A stretch of 64,000 bases of DNA from Nematostella vectensis (GCF_932526225.1 NC_064043.1:2935501-2999500); one strand, 5' to 3'; numbered from the stretch's first letter, positions 47,310-61,300 are shown. Translations and numbers: made by a program. The notes: generated from the letters alone by a model not told the origin.

Positions 47310-48418
47310 AAGCACAATTATGGGACCAGCGATACTGCATGTTTTTATACAACAGTGTTGCTCTTCTTACGCAAATCTTTGCATAAACAATTTAGAATCC
47401 GCATATCATTTCCTCGCTATTTACTCGTAGAGTAGGTGCGATGGATAGATCTTAGACAACAATTCATCACAAGCACTTTTGTCGCGCCAAATGGTCACAC
47501 TATATCTTACTATACGTTCTTTCTTCGTATGAGCTATTTAGACAAAAAGGCCCATTTTGTAAGTTCAATTATTTATGTTTTTTTCATTTTTTGGTGAAAA
47601 TTTTATAGTAATTGCTTATATTATCTTTCTTATATGTGTGTGTGTTTTTTTGTATTGTTTTTTTTTTATCTGTTATTTTCGCCCACACATCCCGTTACAT
47701 TATAATCATCCGCGTTGACAATAAAAGTGCGGTTGTTTGCATTAGTTTCAAAAGTTATAAAAATATCTAGATATTCAACATCTTGTCTTTATTAGTTGGT
47801 AGCTGTTATGGGAATGATTCCATCTATTCAACATATAGGCGCCAGACTAACTAAAACATAGCTTAACAAAATAAAAAACAGTCTTGATAATCCTTAAAAT
47901 GGGAGTCGTTCAACGTCTGTTTTTAGCGCTAGAAAACAAACAATGGACACATTTGTTGAAAAGGGTCGTGTTCATTGGACATCATTCCAATTGTGTGAAA
48001 CAAAAATTGCTTATCAAAACTTAGTTCCTCATTTCATTAAGTTTGCTTCTTCTTATTGAAGTGTGCCTCGCTTAGTGAAAAAAAGTAAAGATTTCGTTTT
48101 GATAGTTTATGGTGAAAAGAAATTATAAATGTTCCCCAGTCCATTCCACCCTACTTAACATTCCCGATCTATAAAAGCTTGCAGAAATGGCATTATTAAT
48201 TATAGATAACTGATTCCTTTGCAAATGAGCTGATTTTGGTAATATGCATAAGAATGATTCGGTGTATTGAATATAGCTCTTTAGACGTTCCAACGTTACA
48301 ATACGCTGTACTTATCAGGTAGAGGCAGAGAAACACAAGTATCGCTAAAGACGAGAGGAGCGCAAGGAGTTCCAGATCCTCATTGAAGATCATTAAAATT
48401 AAACGGAAACCTCAAGAT
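47310..48418. other. Intergenic DNA before the SAM-like exon
   Basis: AT-rich sequence with a GT-rich patch near 47,636 and T-runs. This is likely the upstream region of the exon at 48,419. No other gene seen. Confidence 0.45.
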
Positions 48419-48845
48419 ATGGAGAGCTCAGCAGAATTTGATTTCAAACTATGGGCGGCAGAGAGTAACCTTAAAACTGGTACAATCTATGTGCTACAGC
48501 GGGAGGGATTCGATACGAAGGCGGCCCTGACGCTGACAAGGCGACAAGATGTTTACACACTCGACATCTCTCGCGGTCAAAAGCGCACGCTCGCCAAGGC
48601 CCTGGCTAAACTAATGGAAAACCCGGAGATGTCTGCAATGTTCCTTGAGACCGCTAAGTCTTTTGAGAGTTCTGATGGTGAGTCGTCGAGTTCTGGCGCG
48701 GAGACGGAGAGTGCAGTGCAAAGGGAGTCGGTAATAGAAGAAGAGGATGAAGACGAAGAGAATGAAGAAGCTCAGATTGGCGACGGCGAGGAAGGTGGCA
48801 TTTTGGATGCTCCCGAAAAAACAGTGACTGCCGAACAAGTAACAG
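48419..48845 (+). CDS. Probable first exon: SAM-like helical domain plus acidic tail
   Basis: The ATG at 48,419 opens 142 codons ending at a strong donor (ACAG|GTGAGA) in phase 1. Residues about 7-60 (FKLWAAESNLKTGTIYVLQR, GFDTKAALTLTRRQDVYTLD, ISRGQKRTLAKALAKL) show the heptad spacing and the LxxEGFDT...GQ...L layout of SAM-like five-helix domains common in anthozoan proteins. Residues about 80-140 are a Ser/Glu/Asp-rich, probably disordered stretch (EEEDEDEENEEA). The rest of the gene should lie downstream on the plus strand, but I could not find a second exon with confidence. The frame upstream to 48,383 starts only with TTG. The partner domain, and so the function, is unknown. Confidence 0.55.
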
Positions 48846-48859
48846 GTGAGAAGCGAATC

Positions 48860-50640
48860 TAATGTTCACTAAAATATCTTTACGCTTTTACAATGAATAC
48901 TCGTGATTTTTTAACTCTAGTTTTGCAGTTACAATTAGAAGTTTTGAAAAGCAATTTATCATTTTTGTAAAAAGTACTCTATTGCTGTATATTGGAAGTA
49001 CTCTATATTTAGGATGTTGATCATTTTGGTATATATTACTATTTCATCATTCTGCACGTACTACAACTAAGGGTGCGAAAATGTCATCGGAAAAAAATAT
49101 TACCGCCGAGGTTTAGAAGTGACACTTTACAAACAAACACACTTACAAACACTATCGAGTTGAGGCGCGCTTGTATCATTTCTGGCGGGTCTTTTTTAAG
49201 AGGGCTTTTTCGAGATAAAGAGTAATAAATAATTAAATATACTTGTGTAAAAACTGTCAGTAATTACCCGTTTGTTTTCCATTAATTGTAAACGGAAACA
49301 ATAAACACAATATGTTAAATGACTTGGGTATTTTTGTACTCTTAATGGACCCACTTTAAAAGCCACACCGTTTTACATATTGTTTTCTAAGCGGGTGCCG
49401 GATAAAAACATAACCACATCAAAACGCGGTGTTCGCTGTGAAAATCACTTCTGTCTTAAACACATATGAGATAGGAATGGAAAGAAGCTATAATGGCTTA
49501 CTGAATTGAAACTAGGTGGATCAAAGTGGGAGTCCGTGCCCAATTTGTCTTTTGTAAGCATGATACACTAGTCATTCAAACCCCCACCCCTAAGGGTCCC
49601 CGAATGGTCTTTGGCGAGCACTTGCGAGCTTGCGAGCCCCCGTTTTTATGCGAGGCCGAGCATTTTTAGGCGGAAAAAAAATTAGCCGAAAACTGCGAGC
49701 ACATCGAAATTTCGGGGGACCATTCGGGGGGGCCCTCTAAGACTACAGAGGGTGTGGGGTTTACGTGGGGTTTTAGAGCTCTTTTGAACCAGAATCTATC
49801 CCGAGGGGGTGGTGGCATTGACTTGTTTTTTAGCCATAGACTTGTCCCCACCAAATTGCCGGAAGGCGAGTTCGTGGATTCTACCCCCCATGGAAGGCCG
49901 GACCTCGTTTCAGGTTTTCTGTTCCCAAATAATGTTGTGAGAATCCAAGTATATAGAGTAGAGGAGATTATAACTACACATGTAGCCGTCAAGATACCAA
50001 CAAGGATCCTTAGTCATTAAAAAAAATAAGTAGTTTTTCAATTTAGATCATATCACAGAAATGTGTCTAATGAGTTTGGTGCGATGCCATATCCAAAAAT
50101 CTTCGCCAGGTTTTCACAGAACTCCCGGTCAGTTATTAACCAGTCTGGAAATGCACCCACTCTATACTCGCTCAATTAAGTGGTGTATTCATTGTTTTTA
50201 CGATGCAAAGTTGTTTTGCAAGTGTATAAAACGTTACCATAACATGGCTTCATAAACAGTTACACATCCATTTACGTAATCAGTGCATTAGTTTCTGTGG
50301 TATTAGTAGGTTAATATTTGATGAGTGTTAATGAATATGATAGCACTCGGCCATCTCCTGTTTATTTGTCTCTCACGGCACGAAATCTAAGCTTGCAGCA
50401 AGGCTTTGGTGACGATTAGGTGCACTAGGGCTAGGTTACGATTTCCAATACCTCGAACAGGTAGGAGTTACTTGGTTTCTTGTTACACCGCGCCTTTTCT
50501 AACATATGTACAGCAGCAATCCAGAACTAACCTGTCCCAAAAAACTCTGCACCTCGGTGAAAAATAGCATTTTTTTTTGCAAATGTAAGAAAATGATCCT
50601 GTATATGCTCGGTATGCACTGGCGAAAAGTTTCTGCGACA
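48860..50640. other. Non-coding stretch after the SAM-like exon
   Basis: Contains a GC-rich repeat-like block at 49,575-49,740 with inverted GGGTCCCCGAATGGTC / GGGGGACCATTCGGGG ends, probably a MITE. An 88-codon plus-strand frame at 49,754-50,020 follows a possible acceptor (GGGGTTTTAG at 49,775) and could be an exon of the preceding gene. It matches no family I know. Confidence 0.4.
49574..49733. mobile_element. Likely short inverted-repeat element
   Basis: GGGTCCCCGAATGGTC near 49,592 is the inverse of GGGGGACCATTCGGGG near 49,713. GCGAGC and CGAG blocks are repeated between. It is CpG-rich. Boundaries are approximate. Confidence 0.5.
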
Positions 50641-50659
50641 ATCGACATGTCTGTCTGTG

Positions 50660-50890
50660 TAGGTCTTCCCTAGGTACTTGTGTGGTGCAGTGTGTTGGTG
50701 CATGGTTTATTTGTGCAGGTTGTCCCTAGGTATTTGTGCAGTGCAGTGTGTTGGTGCATGGTTTATTTGTGCAGGTTGTCCCTAGGTATTTGTGTAGTGC
50801 AGTGTGTTGGTGCATGATTTATTTGTGCAGGTCTTCCCTTCATACAGATTGTGTGGTGCAGTGTGTTGGTGCATGGTTTTACGCAGATGG
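50660..50890. repeat. Tandem array of about 60 bp units
   Basis: Four units sharing GTGCAGTGTGTTGGTGCATG, TTTATTTGTGCAGGT and CCCTAGGTATTTGTG, the last two diverged. Confidence 0.9.
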
Positions 50891-51723
50891 TCCAGGCTGT
50901 ATGGTATAGTATACTAGTGCATGGGTGAATGTACAGGGCCATGCATACGATAATACAGCATTTCATTTTAAGGCACGCCGACCTTTCTTCAAAACAATTC
51001 GATTGCGTTCGTTTTATCAATGAATTTGTCTTCGAGGGTAGGAATTTGAATCAAGTCTGTTGGAGCCAGGAAGTCAATGATACAAAATCGTTTTTTTTTT
51101 CTCATCACCCTTGCGAAATGGACTTGGGAGTATCCAGTATATACTAGGAAATCCTAGGAGCTCCCAAATCTTGGGAGTTCATTTCGCAGGGGCATTGCCG
51201 TTAGATCAAAACCCCCTCTCTTAATAAAGCTAGATACGCCCCTGGCTCCAGTCCATTGTAAAATACCTCGGCCAAACGCACCACTTTATTTGTTGGTATT
51301 TAACCATACACTAGAAATCATCAACTAGAAGGACTGTATATACAAAAAGGCTCTAAAACCAGTCATACACAAAACTGTTTGTGGAATTCGTAAACAAAAT
51401 GCGATATAAGATGTGCTGTCATTTTTTTGTGAAAACTTTTTGTCTTCGCTCGCCTCGTAAAACTTTCAATGTTTGACAAGCGGGTGCACATTTGCAAAAA
51501 AAAAATGCTATTTTTCATCGAGGTGCAGAGCTTTGCATCGTATGCTTATCCAGGCCTTTACAATATCACACATTCCGGAATTATCAATTGGAAGTTAAAA
51601 ACTGCAGAAAACGTTTATTTGAAAGGATGTTTTTTTTATGTAGTCACAATTTCTTCAAGACTAGAGTGAACGGGCAGGGATACCTGTGGTGGAAAAATAC
51701 GCGCGTTTCCAGTCCATTTCAAA

Positions 51724-51845
51724 ATGGCGGGCAGCGAGAAACAAATAGACTTCTCAATACAACAATCTCTGCAAGTTTTCGCGAACTCGAAGCCAATTCA
51801 ACCATTGAAAATCGAGAGAAATCATTTATGCACATCTCAAAAAGG
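51724..51845 (+). CDS. Possible isolated first exon, MAGSEKQIDF
   Basis: An ATG in a near-TISU context (CAAAATGGCGGG) opens 40 codons reading MAGSEKQIDFSIQQSLQVFA and then NSKPIQPLKIERNHLC, ending at a GT donor (AAAGG|GTACGT). The layout loosely resembles the first exon of cnidarian RecQ-like helicase genes, but no helicase motif is present. No downstream exon was found. It may be chance or a remnant. Confidence 0.25.
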
Positions 51846-51929
51846 GTACGTTATGCTCATCTGTTCCGATATTATTGTATTATCATTGATTTAATTATTT
51901 TCACGTTGAGTTTGTTTTGACAAACTTCG

Positions 51930-54870
51930 TCTGACGCCGTAAGTTGGCACAGTTAGGGGAAAACACTACGGCTAGACACTGCTGAGAATGGGTCACACTA
52001 GATTGACGAGATCAGTATTGTTTTGAATCTATTTTTGGCTGCGATGACTGCGACTTTTATTAAAACGAACTGTCAACAATTTAACGAACAATGAACGCTG
52101 ATGTGTCCCAGCGCTGAATTTGTACACCTTCTATCTACAACAACACTGATGGCTTTTTCCTATCAGAGTCAGAGTCAAAAGATCATAGAAATACAGAGCC
52201 AAACAATCCGTCGATGGTTTCTCACCTCGTTGTCTCGAGATATGAATAGCCAAACGCGCGTTATCACGCATTCACCCAGGGGGGTCGCGTCGGGGTTTAT
52301 AATAACTGCGCTATATTCTTCAGCATTTTATTCTCAATAAGAGTACGAAGGCGTGACGGCCGCATCAACATCGCGATCGCGGACAACTTATATGTTTATT
52401 GGCCCACTGAAGTACAAGCTATAAGAGAAAGTTCGGCATGCCAGGTTGGTTATCTTAATTTATAATGCCCCTTTGCGCTTTGCTTTCAGTATTTTACTAT
52501 TTTAGTTATCACTGCTTCGTTCAGTATCTTATTCCTTTCATTTGTCCTTTTATATTTATGATCCACTTCTTTTTCTTCATAGTGGTAATACTTCATTCAA
52601 AAGACCGTCTATTATTGTAACATTCTTCTTTTCTTCTCTTATTTCTCGTATCTAGTTTTATTTTTTCATATCTCTATATTTTCAAAATCTGATAAGTTAT
52701 TGCGCCTTCTGTGTATGCGTCGTTCAGTAGTATTCTTGTTGAACTTCCGTCTAATATTAGCGTTTTGCTAAAACATTCCTATTCGCACAATTCGACTACT
52801 AAAAAGGAAAACGTTATAACAGAACAAGGAAATATTAGATTGATGGGGCATGAAAGCATATCAAGCTTATTCCGTTTGAGCTGAATACTAGCCCTTTTCC
52901 GCGCACAAGCCTTTAAACAAATTCAAATTATGCAAGTCAGTGCGTGGCGTTATCTCCGCTTTTATAACATCGATTAAATACCAAGTGCGGTCGAATCCAC
53001 AGAGTTACGCCAATCAATCAAGTGAACACATTTTGCTAAAGTAACTCATACATAATCAATCCGCGTTGATGATAATCAATAAGTATTTTTTTCCATGGAT
53101 TCGCTTAGCCGTCGAAGCAGTGTAATATATTTTGATTATTTCCTATTGAATTGCAACTTATGGCTAAGAAGGCGGGGTACCTCCCTTGGCTTGTTTTCGT
53201 CAAAAATGTAAATACATGTAAAAAAGACCTGTCTAGACTACAAGGTTTGGTGATTTCGCCATTCCTTTCCCACTTTAATTCTTGGCAATACTACATCGTT
53301 TATCTCCTAAATGGGAAATAATTCTATGGGAAAATTATACCGCGACTTTTCGTCAATAAACTAGCAAGACAGTAAAACGCATTAAAAGTGCATGCAGAAT
53401 ACTGAATCAGTTATACCTTGCTATGCCCTGTTTGAATCGGTGACATATAGCCCTGCTAATGCTTGGCTAAAGAGCGGCGTAAATTTTTCATTGGGCAAAC
53501 TCGCATGCGACGGCGCATGCGCCAACACTCGATTGTCGAGAAGGTAGCTTTTGAAAATTCAATTTCACAAGCTTCTGACAAGAGAGACAATTAACCTCGA
53601 AAATAAGGTAAGAATCCACTAAAATTATCCACTACTCAAAGCCTTTGTTTTCCGTGGACTCACCGTGTTTTGTAAGTGTAAGGGCGCTGAATGACTCATA
53701 GGTTATGTTATACTTTCCCATAGAAACAGGCAGGTTGACCTAAAAATCTAACACTGTGGGAATTCCCCCGTTCCCCTTTTTAAACAATGCAAATAGCTTT
53801 TTCATAACCGAGGGTTGTGCGATTCATAATATACCGGCTGATTTCGCTTTTAGGAACAGAGCTGAAAAAAATCGAAATAACAAGAAAAAGAGCACCCATA
53901 GAATATAACAGCGCCCAGGCGAGCCAAGCCAATGTTTCTGTTCTCTCGGGAAAGGCTTTAGAAAACCTTTATCAACAACAGGGGGACGGTATTGTATTTC
54001 TTTTATATAAAAGTAAAATTCGATAACGACAAAGTAATCTTCCATTATTTCTATTCATTGACCTTAGGTCCTTCGTGAGAAATGTAAAGTAAATGGTAGA
54101 GATTCTAAGGAATGTAAAAGCGGTTTTCAAATTTCGCCGTCTTGACATGTGAAATCGAAGGTAATTTATTCAACACATTTGCGCAAATCGTGCCCTTTTT
54201 TGGTGCTGTTCATAGTGCGAACAGTTCTTTTGACTAAGTAGCTCGTGGGGAACATGACTAATCGGCCCAGGTGCATCATTCACTTCATTCGAATTTAGCG
54301 CTGCCTTCATTACGCTATTGTGCGCCTTTCTTTTCTCGCTCTTAGGCGTTCCAGTGTTCAGCGGAGTTAATCAAAGGGACGGATAAAATAAGAGCAGTCC
54401 TTTACTTTGTGTGTGTTTTGCTGGTCATGGACAATGGCGCACCAGTGTTTTTTCTAGTGCTGTGCTTGTTGACTGGTTGTGAACCGATTAGGGTCAAAAG
54501 TTGCGCGCTTACACGAACCGAGAACATTCAATGAGTCCCATAGCCCCATCCATACACTTAATGCATCTAATTTCACACCGAAATCTCTATGAAACCTATT
54601 AGGGACAAATATTTGAGAGAGCTTCCCATTTAACAACTATCAACAATCATAATCTAAATAATTAATCAATTCAGCGAAAACAATAGCTACTGATTCCGGC
54701 AAAAAAAACACGCAGATTTCTCGCCAAACATCTATCATTTGCTTTAACAAGAAATCCGAAACTATCAACCATTTGCTAGAATTCAAAATCCTAAACTATT
54801 TAATTAAACATTAAATTCATTGGCCACTTTTTTTTTTTCAATTTGAAAAGTGTTTTTCAATATCTCAGCG
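51930..54870. other. CpG-rich intergenic region
   Basis: No gene supported. CpG is frequent (for example around 52,350-52,380 and 53,510-53,520), in contrast to the following gene body. A small open frame at 53,817-54,026 follows a possible acceptor at 53,854 but has no recognisable domain. Confidence 0.45.
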
Positions 54871-54889
54871 GAAATACGGGCATTCGCCG

Positions 54890-55342
54890 ATGTGATGGAT
54901 TTTGATTGGCTGTTCTAAAGAGCTATTGTTTTTATAGCACCCCTTGTTCATCGGCCAATCAGAGCGCGCTCATTGTATTTGGCTAGCAAGTCAAAATATT
55001 GACTACGGTTGCTGAGTCGGTCTTGGAGCTCACTACTTCCGAAAGATTCCACTGACACAGGTGGTTTTCAGTCCACCCGATCAGAATATAATATGAGCTT
55101 TCTGTTATTGTCTCCTATGGCAAATTTCTAGCCCAATTTGATTGGACGAAGGATAGTGAATTAGTGCGAGTTGAAAGCGACCAAGAGACATCCGCCTCAA
55201 TTTCTCCTCTCGACTACGAACCCTCGGTGGTGCGTTTTGCGATCAGATTTTCGATCTTATTGTTATTCTCTTTACTTTTGGTACTGAAAATCCCTTGCAT
55301 GGTGGGTTTTGAATAATTAACAGCCTTTTATTATTTTTTTAG
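54890..55342 (+). promoter_or_regulatory. Likely promoter and 5' UTR region of the doublecortin gene
   Basis: CCAAT-box sequences occur in both orientations: GATTGGCT (54,904), GGCCAATCAGAGCG (54,953) and ATTGGACGAAGG (55,141). An intron acceptor (pyrimidine tract then AG) at 55,341-55,342 shows that a 5' UTR exon lies upstream. Its position is not resolved. Confidence 0.45.
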
Positions 55343-58300
55343 CTGCATCGGGAGATAGAATGGAGAATGGAATGATGAATGGAGACGAAGACTTCCGAAG
55401 CGGTTCCCCTGGCCTTCAACGATCGGGGTCGAGAAACTCCATCGGTAGAGATGGCAGAAACTCCCTACTTCGACGAAACCAAAGCCTTAGCGCCAAACAG
55501 ATTATGTTCTACAGAAATGGAGACAGGTTTTTCAGTGGCCTGAAGTTGGCGGTTTCAAGCGAGCGCTACAAGGAATTCGATTCACTATTAACCGAACTGT
55601 CTGCGAAAATCGACCTTCAAACCGGCGCGGTTCGCTATATCTTTAATAGCGAAACAGGCAATGAAGTCCAAGATGTGACTGAACTACAGTATGGGGTGTC
55701 CTACGTTTGCTCTTCGTCTAACCATTTTCAGCGGATTGAAGGTGGTTACAGAAATAACCAACCACAATGGGCGCTTACATCCGCGAAGGGCAACCCGAAA
55801 AGCGAGCTGCAGAACTGGCAACAGAACGAACAAGTCGACCAGCAGAAAGATTTTATCCGAGCCAAGCTAGTGACTGTCGTGAAACACGGCAAAAAACCTC
55901 AGAAGAAAGTCACTATGCTGTTGAACAAGAAAACTGCGTCTTCGTTAAACCAAGTCCTCGATCATCTATCGTCTAAAGTCACCGTTGGCAAAGTGGATAA
56001 ACTCTACACCGTCGACATGAAACCGGTAAGATTTGTTTCATTGATTTTATGATTTTAATACACTGACTATTCTATGATCCCATATGATTTCGAGTTCATG
56101 GTCTTTAGTTCGTTGTCAAATTAAATATTTATAAACACTGTTGCTTGCCTTTGAGTTGCGTAAAAACGCCATGTGAGAAGGGCCGAGTGACGGCATTTAA
56201 ATCCAAACTCATATTTTTCGCGCGAAATTGGCGTCAAAGCGAAACAATTTTTCATTTTCGTATATCTACATTAAAATGTCACCAGTGCTGTTATTCCATG
56301 GTTCAAGAAAACCTGCATACCTCCATATTAATCACCCATCCTTCTTCCATCGCAAAAGGCGATATCATTTCCTATTTATATTCAAAATATCGATTACTTC
56401 CCGTCCTATTTTCCCTAGAGTTCTTGCAAGCACGCGCGCTAAATTACCATTCGAGTGTCGAAATCGACAAGCTTACGGCATTGAAAGGCTTTTTTCACCG
56501 AACAATGGTGCATTTTACTGGTTTTCACTTGGCCATTTAAGGTTTTAGTTTTCCTCACTCATGAAAAAGCACGCTTTTTTAATCTTCTCGTAATGTCGGG
56601 TTCTTTGTTCACATCCTTCCCGTACTGAGGATTGTGTTTTTTTTTTTTGCCACGTGTCTAGTTCTAGAGGACGCTATATTATTCATAAAGATTAGGCTTG
56701 TACAAGGTATCTAACCCCAAACCTTCGCTACTGCAAAATCTAGGTTTATTTGCCGTTTTGTTGGCCTTGTTACATTTTAAACGTGTGTTGACCCTCTTAT
56801 ACGAGTGTTCCGCTCCGTCGCAATCCAAACGCTTCAATGACTCGATCAAAGGAAGCCTTTTCATTTTGAAAACTGTTTCACTGGGACGTGACAAATCTGT
56901 AGGCAATTTTTATCACGCCTTAATCCTTTTGGCAGTTAGCCTAACAAAGAGCCTAAAATACACATTATTCGGGTTTAAGTGAAAGCCTGGCTTACGTATT
57001 TCCTCTATGTCTAAAAATGTTCAATATCATAAAAAGCTGTCCAATGAATTGTTGGCTGAGCATACAAGGAGGAATCAAGTCACGCGTGGACAGAGCCCTA
57101 TGCTATAACCATTAACACACATCAAGAGCATTTTATGTGCGAAATATTATATTAAGCCTTTTTTTATTCCTTTTTTTGGACTCTTTATCTTTCTAGAAAC
57201 TGCTAATATCTGTAAGGTCATGAACTTCAGAGATGCTTTTGGGTTAAGATGTTTTAGAAGGGTAGATATACACTCTTTTTTATAAGAACGTCATGCCTGA
57301 GATTTCACCCAATTTTAAGAACATGCTAAGAACATGCTGAGGCTCAGATATCAGAAAAATATAGCTTTTTTTTTTAGTCCTGATGCTTTCTAAAATGCAG
57401 ACGTTCAAAAATATTGTAATGAAGTATAAGAGTGACTAGAAGGAAAGATCAGAATTTAATAGTCTTCCATAAGACCCAGCAACATCCAGGTAATGCTTAG
57501 GGGCATGTACCCTGTCTTCCTGTTAATCCACATATGCATAGTTAAAATGGCTGTATAATCATATGTCTGTGATATATTTTTAGTGGTTTTAATTAATTGT
57601 TGGGATAAGAAGTTGTGGCTTTAGTACCACTCATGGTTTTACAATATTTGCTTTATCAATGACCAGCATTACTGATTAAAAAACTTTTAAGGTACATATA
57701 TTTCTGAATGAAAGCTAATTTCCCAAATCCTCCAGACTTGTTATACACAAATACTTGACTTTGTTGAGAATATTTCCCTGACATCCCAGGCTATGTATAC
57801 CACATTTATTGTCTGCTGTCACTCTTTTTTATCTTTTGTTTATCATTTGAGTTGCCAGAGTAAATAAACCACCTCTGAATGGACTTAGAAATCAATGAAT
57901 AATTTGTGTTTACTCTTACAGTGCACTAGTAGAACTCTTGGGTAGGGGTCAGATTGTGAGTAAAATTATCTTTATAATGGTTTTTCCATATTTATGAATG
58001 TTATCCCCATATCAGAGCATGACTCACAGGCAAACATGTCATTATCATTAATATTTATCAACCTTAAACTCATACTCACCTCTTAGTCACTCTTATAAAA
58101 TGAAGGGAGCACCTGATCTGAATTGTGGTATTAAATTTTTTCTAAAATAAAAAGATATCAAATTTCTTTTTTTAAAAAATATGAATCATTCTAATCATTC
58201 TAAAATTTTTACTATTTGACCAGTACCATGGAATGACCATATTAGGCTCATCTGAAATGAAATGAAATTGTTGTTTATAATTAAGAAGGAAACTGGGAAG

Positions 58301-61300
58301 TTTAGACTATACATTCTCCAGTATGTTTTCCTTATATAAAGAAACATTTTCTGTTTTGGTACTTATGGTTGAGCTGTTTTAAATCTTTATTTTTTAATCC
58401 CAGAAATTTATTATCCTATTTCCCCAATATGGTGATTATACACATCCCAAGATACAGCATTCAAGATTGTTTACATTAAAACTAAAATTGATTACGGCAA
58501 AAGAGTAACTTGCTGTACATACATGATAATTTTCATGCTTTAATTTAAGTTTACATTTCACATCCAATCTTGAATCATTATCAGATCATTTATTAAAAAG
58601 TAGTGTGTACATGTTAAATTCAATTTTTTTAAATTGAAAAAGAATTGGGTTAAAAGCATTCAGCATGGATCTTTGTGAATAATAGACAAAAAAATAAAGA
58701 AAGGAAGACACCAGGGGTAGACGTTAAAAATTAGATTTATTCCTAAAAGCCAGAAGAAAGACTTTTCACCAAGCCCAGTTCATTTGTCCTCCTTGAATTA
58801 TCTTAGCTTAGAGATCTTTATATAGTTCAAGGCAGAGATCTTTATATAGTTCAAGGCAGATATCCTTAGAGTCTAATAAAAAAATGCCAGACTAGACCAG
58901 CTTCCTCTACTACTGTGTAAGTGAATTATTCCTATATTGAGTCTTTGACAACTCAAAGCCAGAAAAGGAGGAACTCTTTAGAGCCACACCTTGATAAATC
59001 CACTGACTTCACAAATGCAATATGCACCTAGATCCAAACAAAACATGTATACAGAAGAATTCCGTGGTTAGTGATAATAACACAAGAAGCTTTTCTAAAT
59101 AGTTCAATTCAAAAGGATCACACCACCTTCAACAGGTGGTCCATAGTAAACAAAGCTTGCATAAATTTAGTCTATTAATTTGGTTTCATTTTAGAGGGTG
59201 TAAAAAATGAATAGGTAATGTTTGGTCTTTGTTTGACTTTGTTACCCTTCAAGTGCTATGTTTAGTAAAGATACCTTTTTTAAATTGTCAAATTTTAAAG
59301 CTATGTTCTTAATTTTGTTTCAAATCTGTAAAAATATTTTTTATAGGGGAAATGTTGTTTCCTTTTGAAGAATTTTTCCTTTGTTGTTGTGACCACACCT
59401 TTAATTCTTCCATGTACCAGATGCAAGGTTTCACATATTTCTTCATTGAAGAATTTAATGGTCAATCAAAAATCTTATTTGGCTTAATATAAAGTAACAG
59501 ACTTATTATGCCCAACACTCTCCTATTTTCTATCACCCTATTCTTTTATCACTAAACAAATGAATGCTGTTTGACCTTGTTCAGATCTTTGCTGCTACAA
59601 TAGGAATTTTTGCTATTTTGCTTTAAGAAAAAATAGGATTTAATCAGTATGGAGAGTCATCACAAATTATCTAAAAGACAGATTTTTGAACATCAAAAAT
59701 ATAACAATAGAATATGCAAAACCATGATCCTCAATTTCCTCCTTGGAATTTAAGATTGATGTTTATGACTATTTTTTCAGATCAAAACTCTACGTGACCT
59801 TTTCTATGATGACCACACATTTGTGGCGTTAAGCTCTCATGAGAAGCCACCTGAGGAAGGTTTTGACCTGGATCTTCAGCGTGAGTAAACTATCTGTATT
59901 ACTTCTTGTTCAGATACACTTATTGTTATTATTTATGATCTATGAATTCTAATAACAAGTACTTACTTTTAACAGCAGTCTTAGCATTACTACATACTCC
60001 AGCTAGCAAGTTAAGGTTACTAAAAGCTCAAGCTTTAATGAAGAATCAAATTAGTTCTATGAGCTTGGAACTTGAACCCTGGGGACAGTAGGTTACTGTG
60101 TTGAAAAAAAGAGAAACATAGAGACCCAAACTAAAATAGATTCTCTTTTTCTGGACCTAGCATAGCTTTATTTTAATGTTCATATTACATAGGACCCTCA
60201 TGTTTTATTAAATGGCCTGTTGTGCAGGATGATTGCTTATTGAAGGCCTATCGCCACACACAGTTCTTGTTATGCACCATTAAATAACTAATATCTTTGC
60301 AAACTTTTAATCATAGCAATTACCCATGCATGAAAAGCTCCTGCTAAGTGTTAATTAATTAATTATTGAATGCTCAATCTGTGAATATTCTCTAGATTGC
60401 TCCTACGCAATAGCAGACTTTGCAGGTGGTTTTTATCTCTTTCTGATACATTATCAGCAGTTGTAACTCTCCAATCATCCATTCTGTATGTTTGCTTTTT
60501 GTCTCTCTTGCAACACATTTGTGCACGTTCATGCATGTAGATTAAACATTGCTAAATTTACTTGATAAAAATGTCTAGGGTCTAAAGTACATGTGAATAC
60601 ATAAAGTGTTATGGTTTACTATCGTGTAAGCGAGACAGAAAGCAACATATGTTTATTTGATTGTGCACAAAAAAATGTTAAAACATGCCATTTACCAAAG
60701 ACAAATTGGTTGTTGAATATCATGACTTTAGCAAATCCAGACATCAACATGCGGGCAGCAAGGCAGGAATTGTATGGGCTTCAAGACAAGTTTTTTGCTC
60801 GCTTATACGACAGTATAGCCAGGAATTGTTTGAATCTTTTAAAATCTAAAATAGTTTCTCTGACTCTAGGTTCTGAGAAACCTCCTTGGAGGTTTAGTGT
60901 CGTGCCCAAAAAGATCCCATATATTCCTGCCCTGCGCCCACTGACAACAAAACCACACAAAGAATTCACTACCCATCTACACTGCATCCTGTCCGCCCTC
61001 TCAACACCTGTGCTCAATACCTCGAGGCCCAAATCAGCGAGAACTAGAGCATGGTCCGTGTCTCCAAGACTCTACACTCCTAAAAGTATTACTCCCAAAT
61101 TCATACTCTCGCCAAGACAGACTCTATCGGCACCACCATCTAGACCTAAGACAGCACCCACCTCAGCACAGCGCACCCCTGAGCCAATCAGAAAGCCACT
61201 AGTGCCTGCACGAATGAGCACAGACTCTACGGATGCCTTCAAAATCCAGGCTCCTCGACCTAAGGCAGGGTCAGACAAGCCAATTGCAATCAAGCCCAGG

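Noticed and set aside
49754-50020. 88-codon frame as exon 2 of the SAM-like gene
   Set aside because: The start-side acceptor is weak and the sequence overlaps a repeat-like block; the phase could not be tied convincingly to the exon ending at 48,845.
60611-60869. Independent gene starting at the ATG at 60,611
   Set aside because: The first 86 codons lack protein-like features and are followed by a good splice acceptor in the phase needed by the doublecortin exon, so the later part is better read as an exon.
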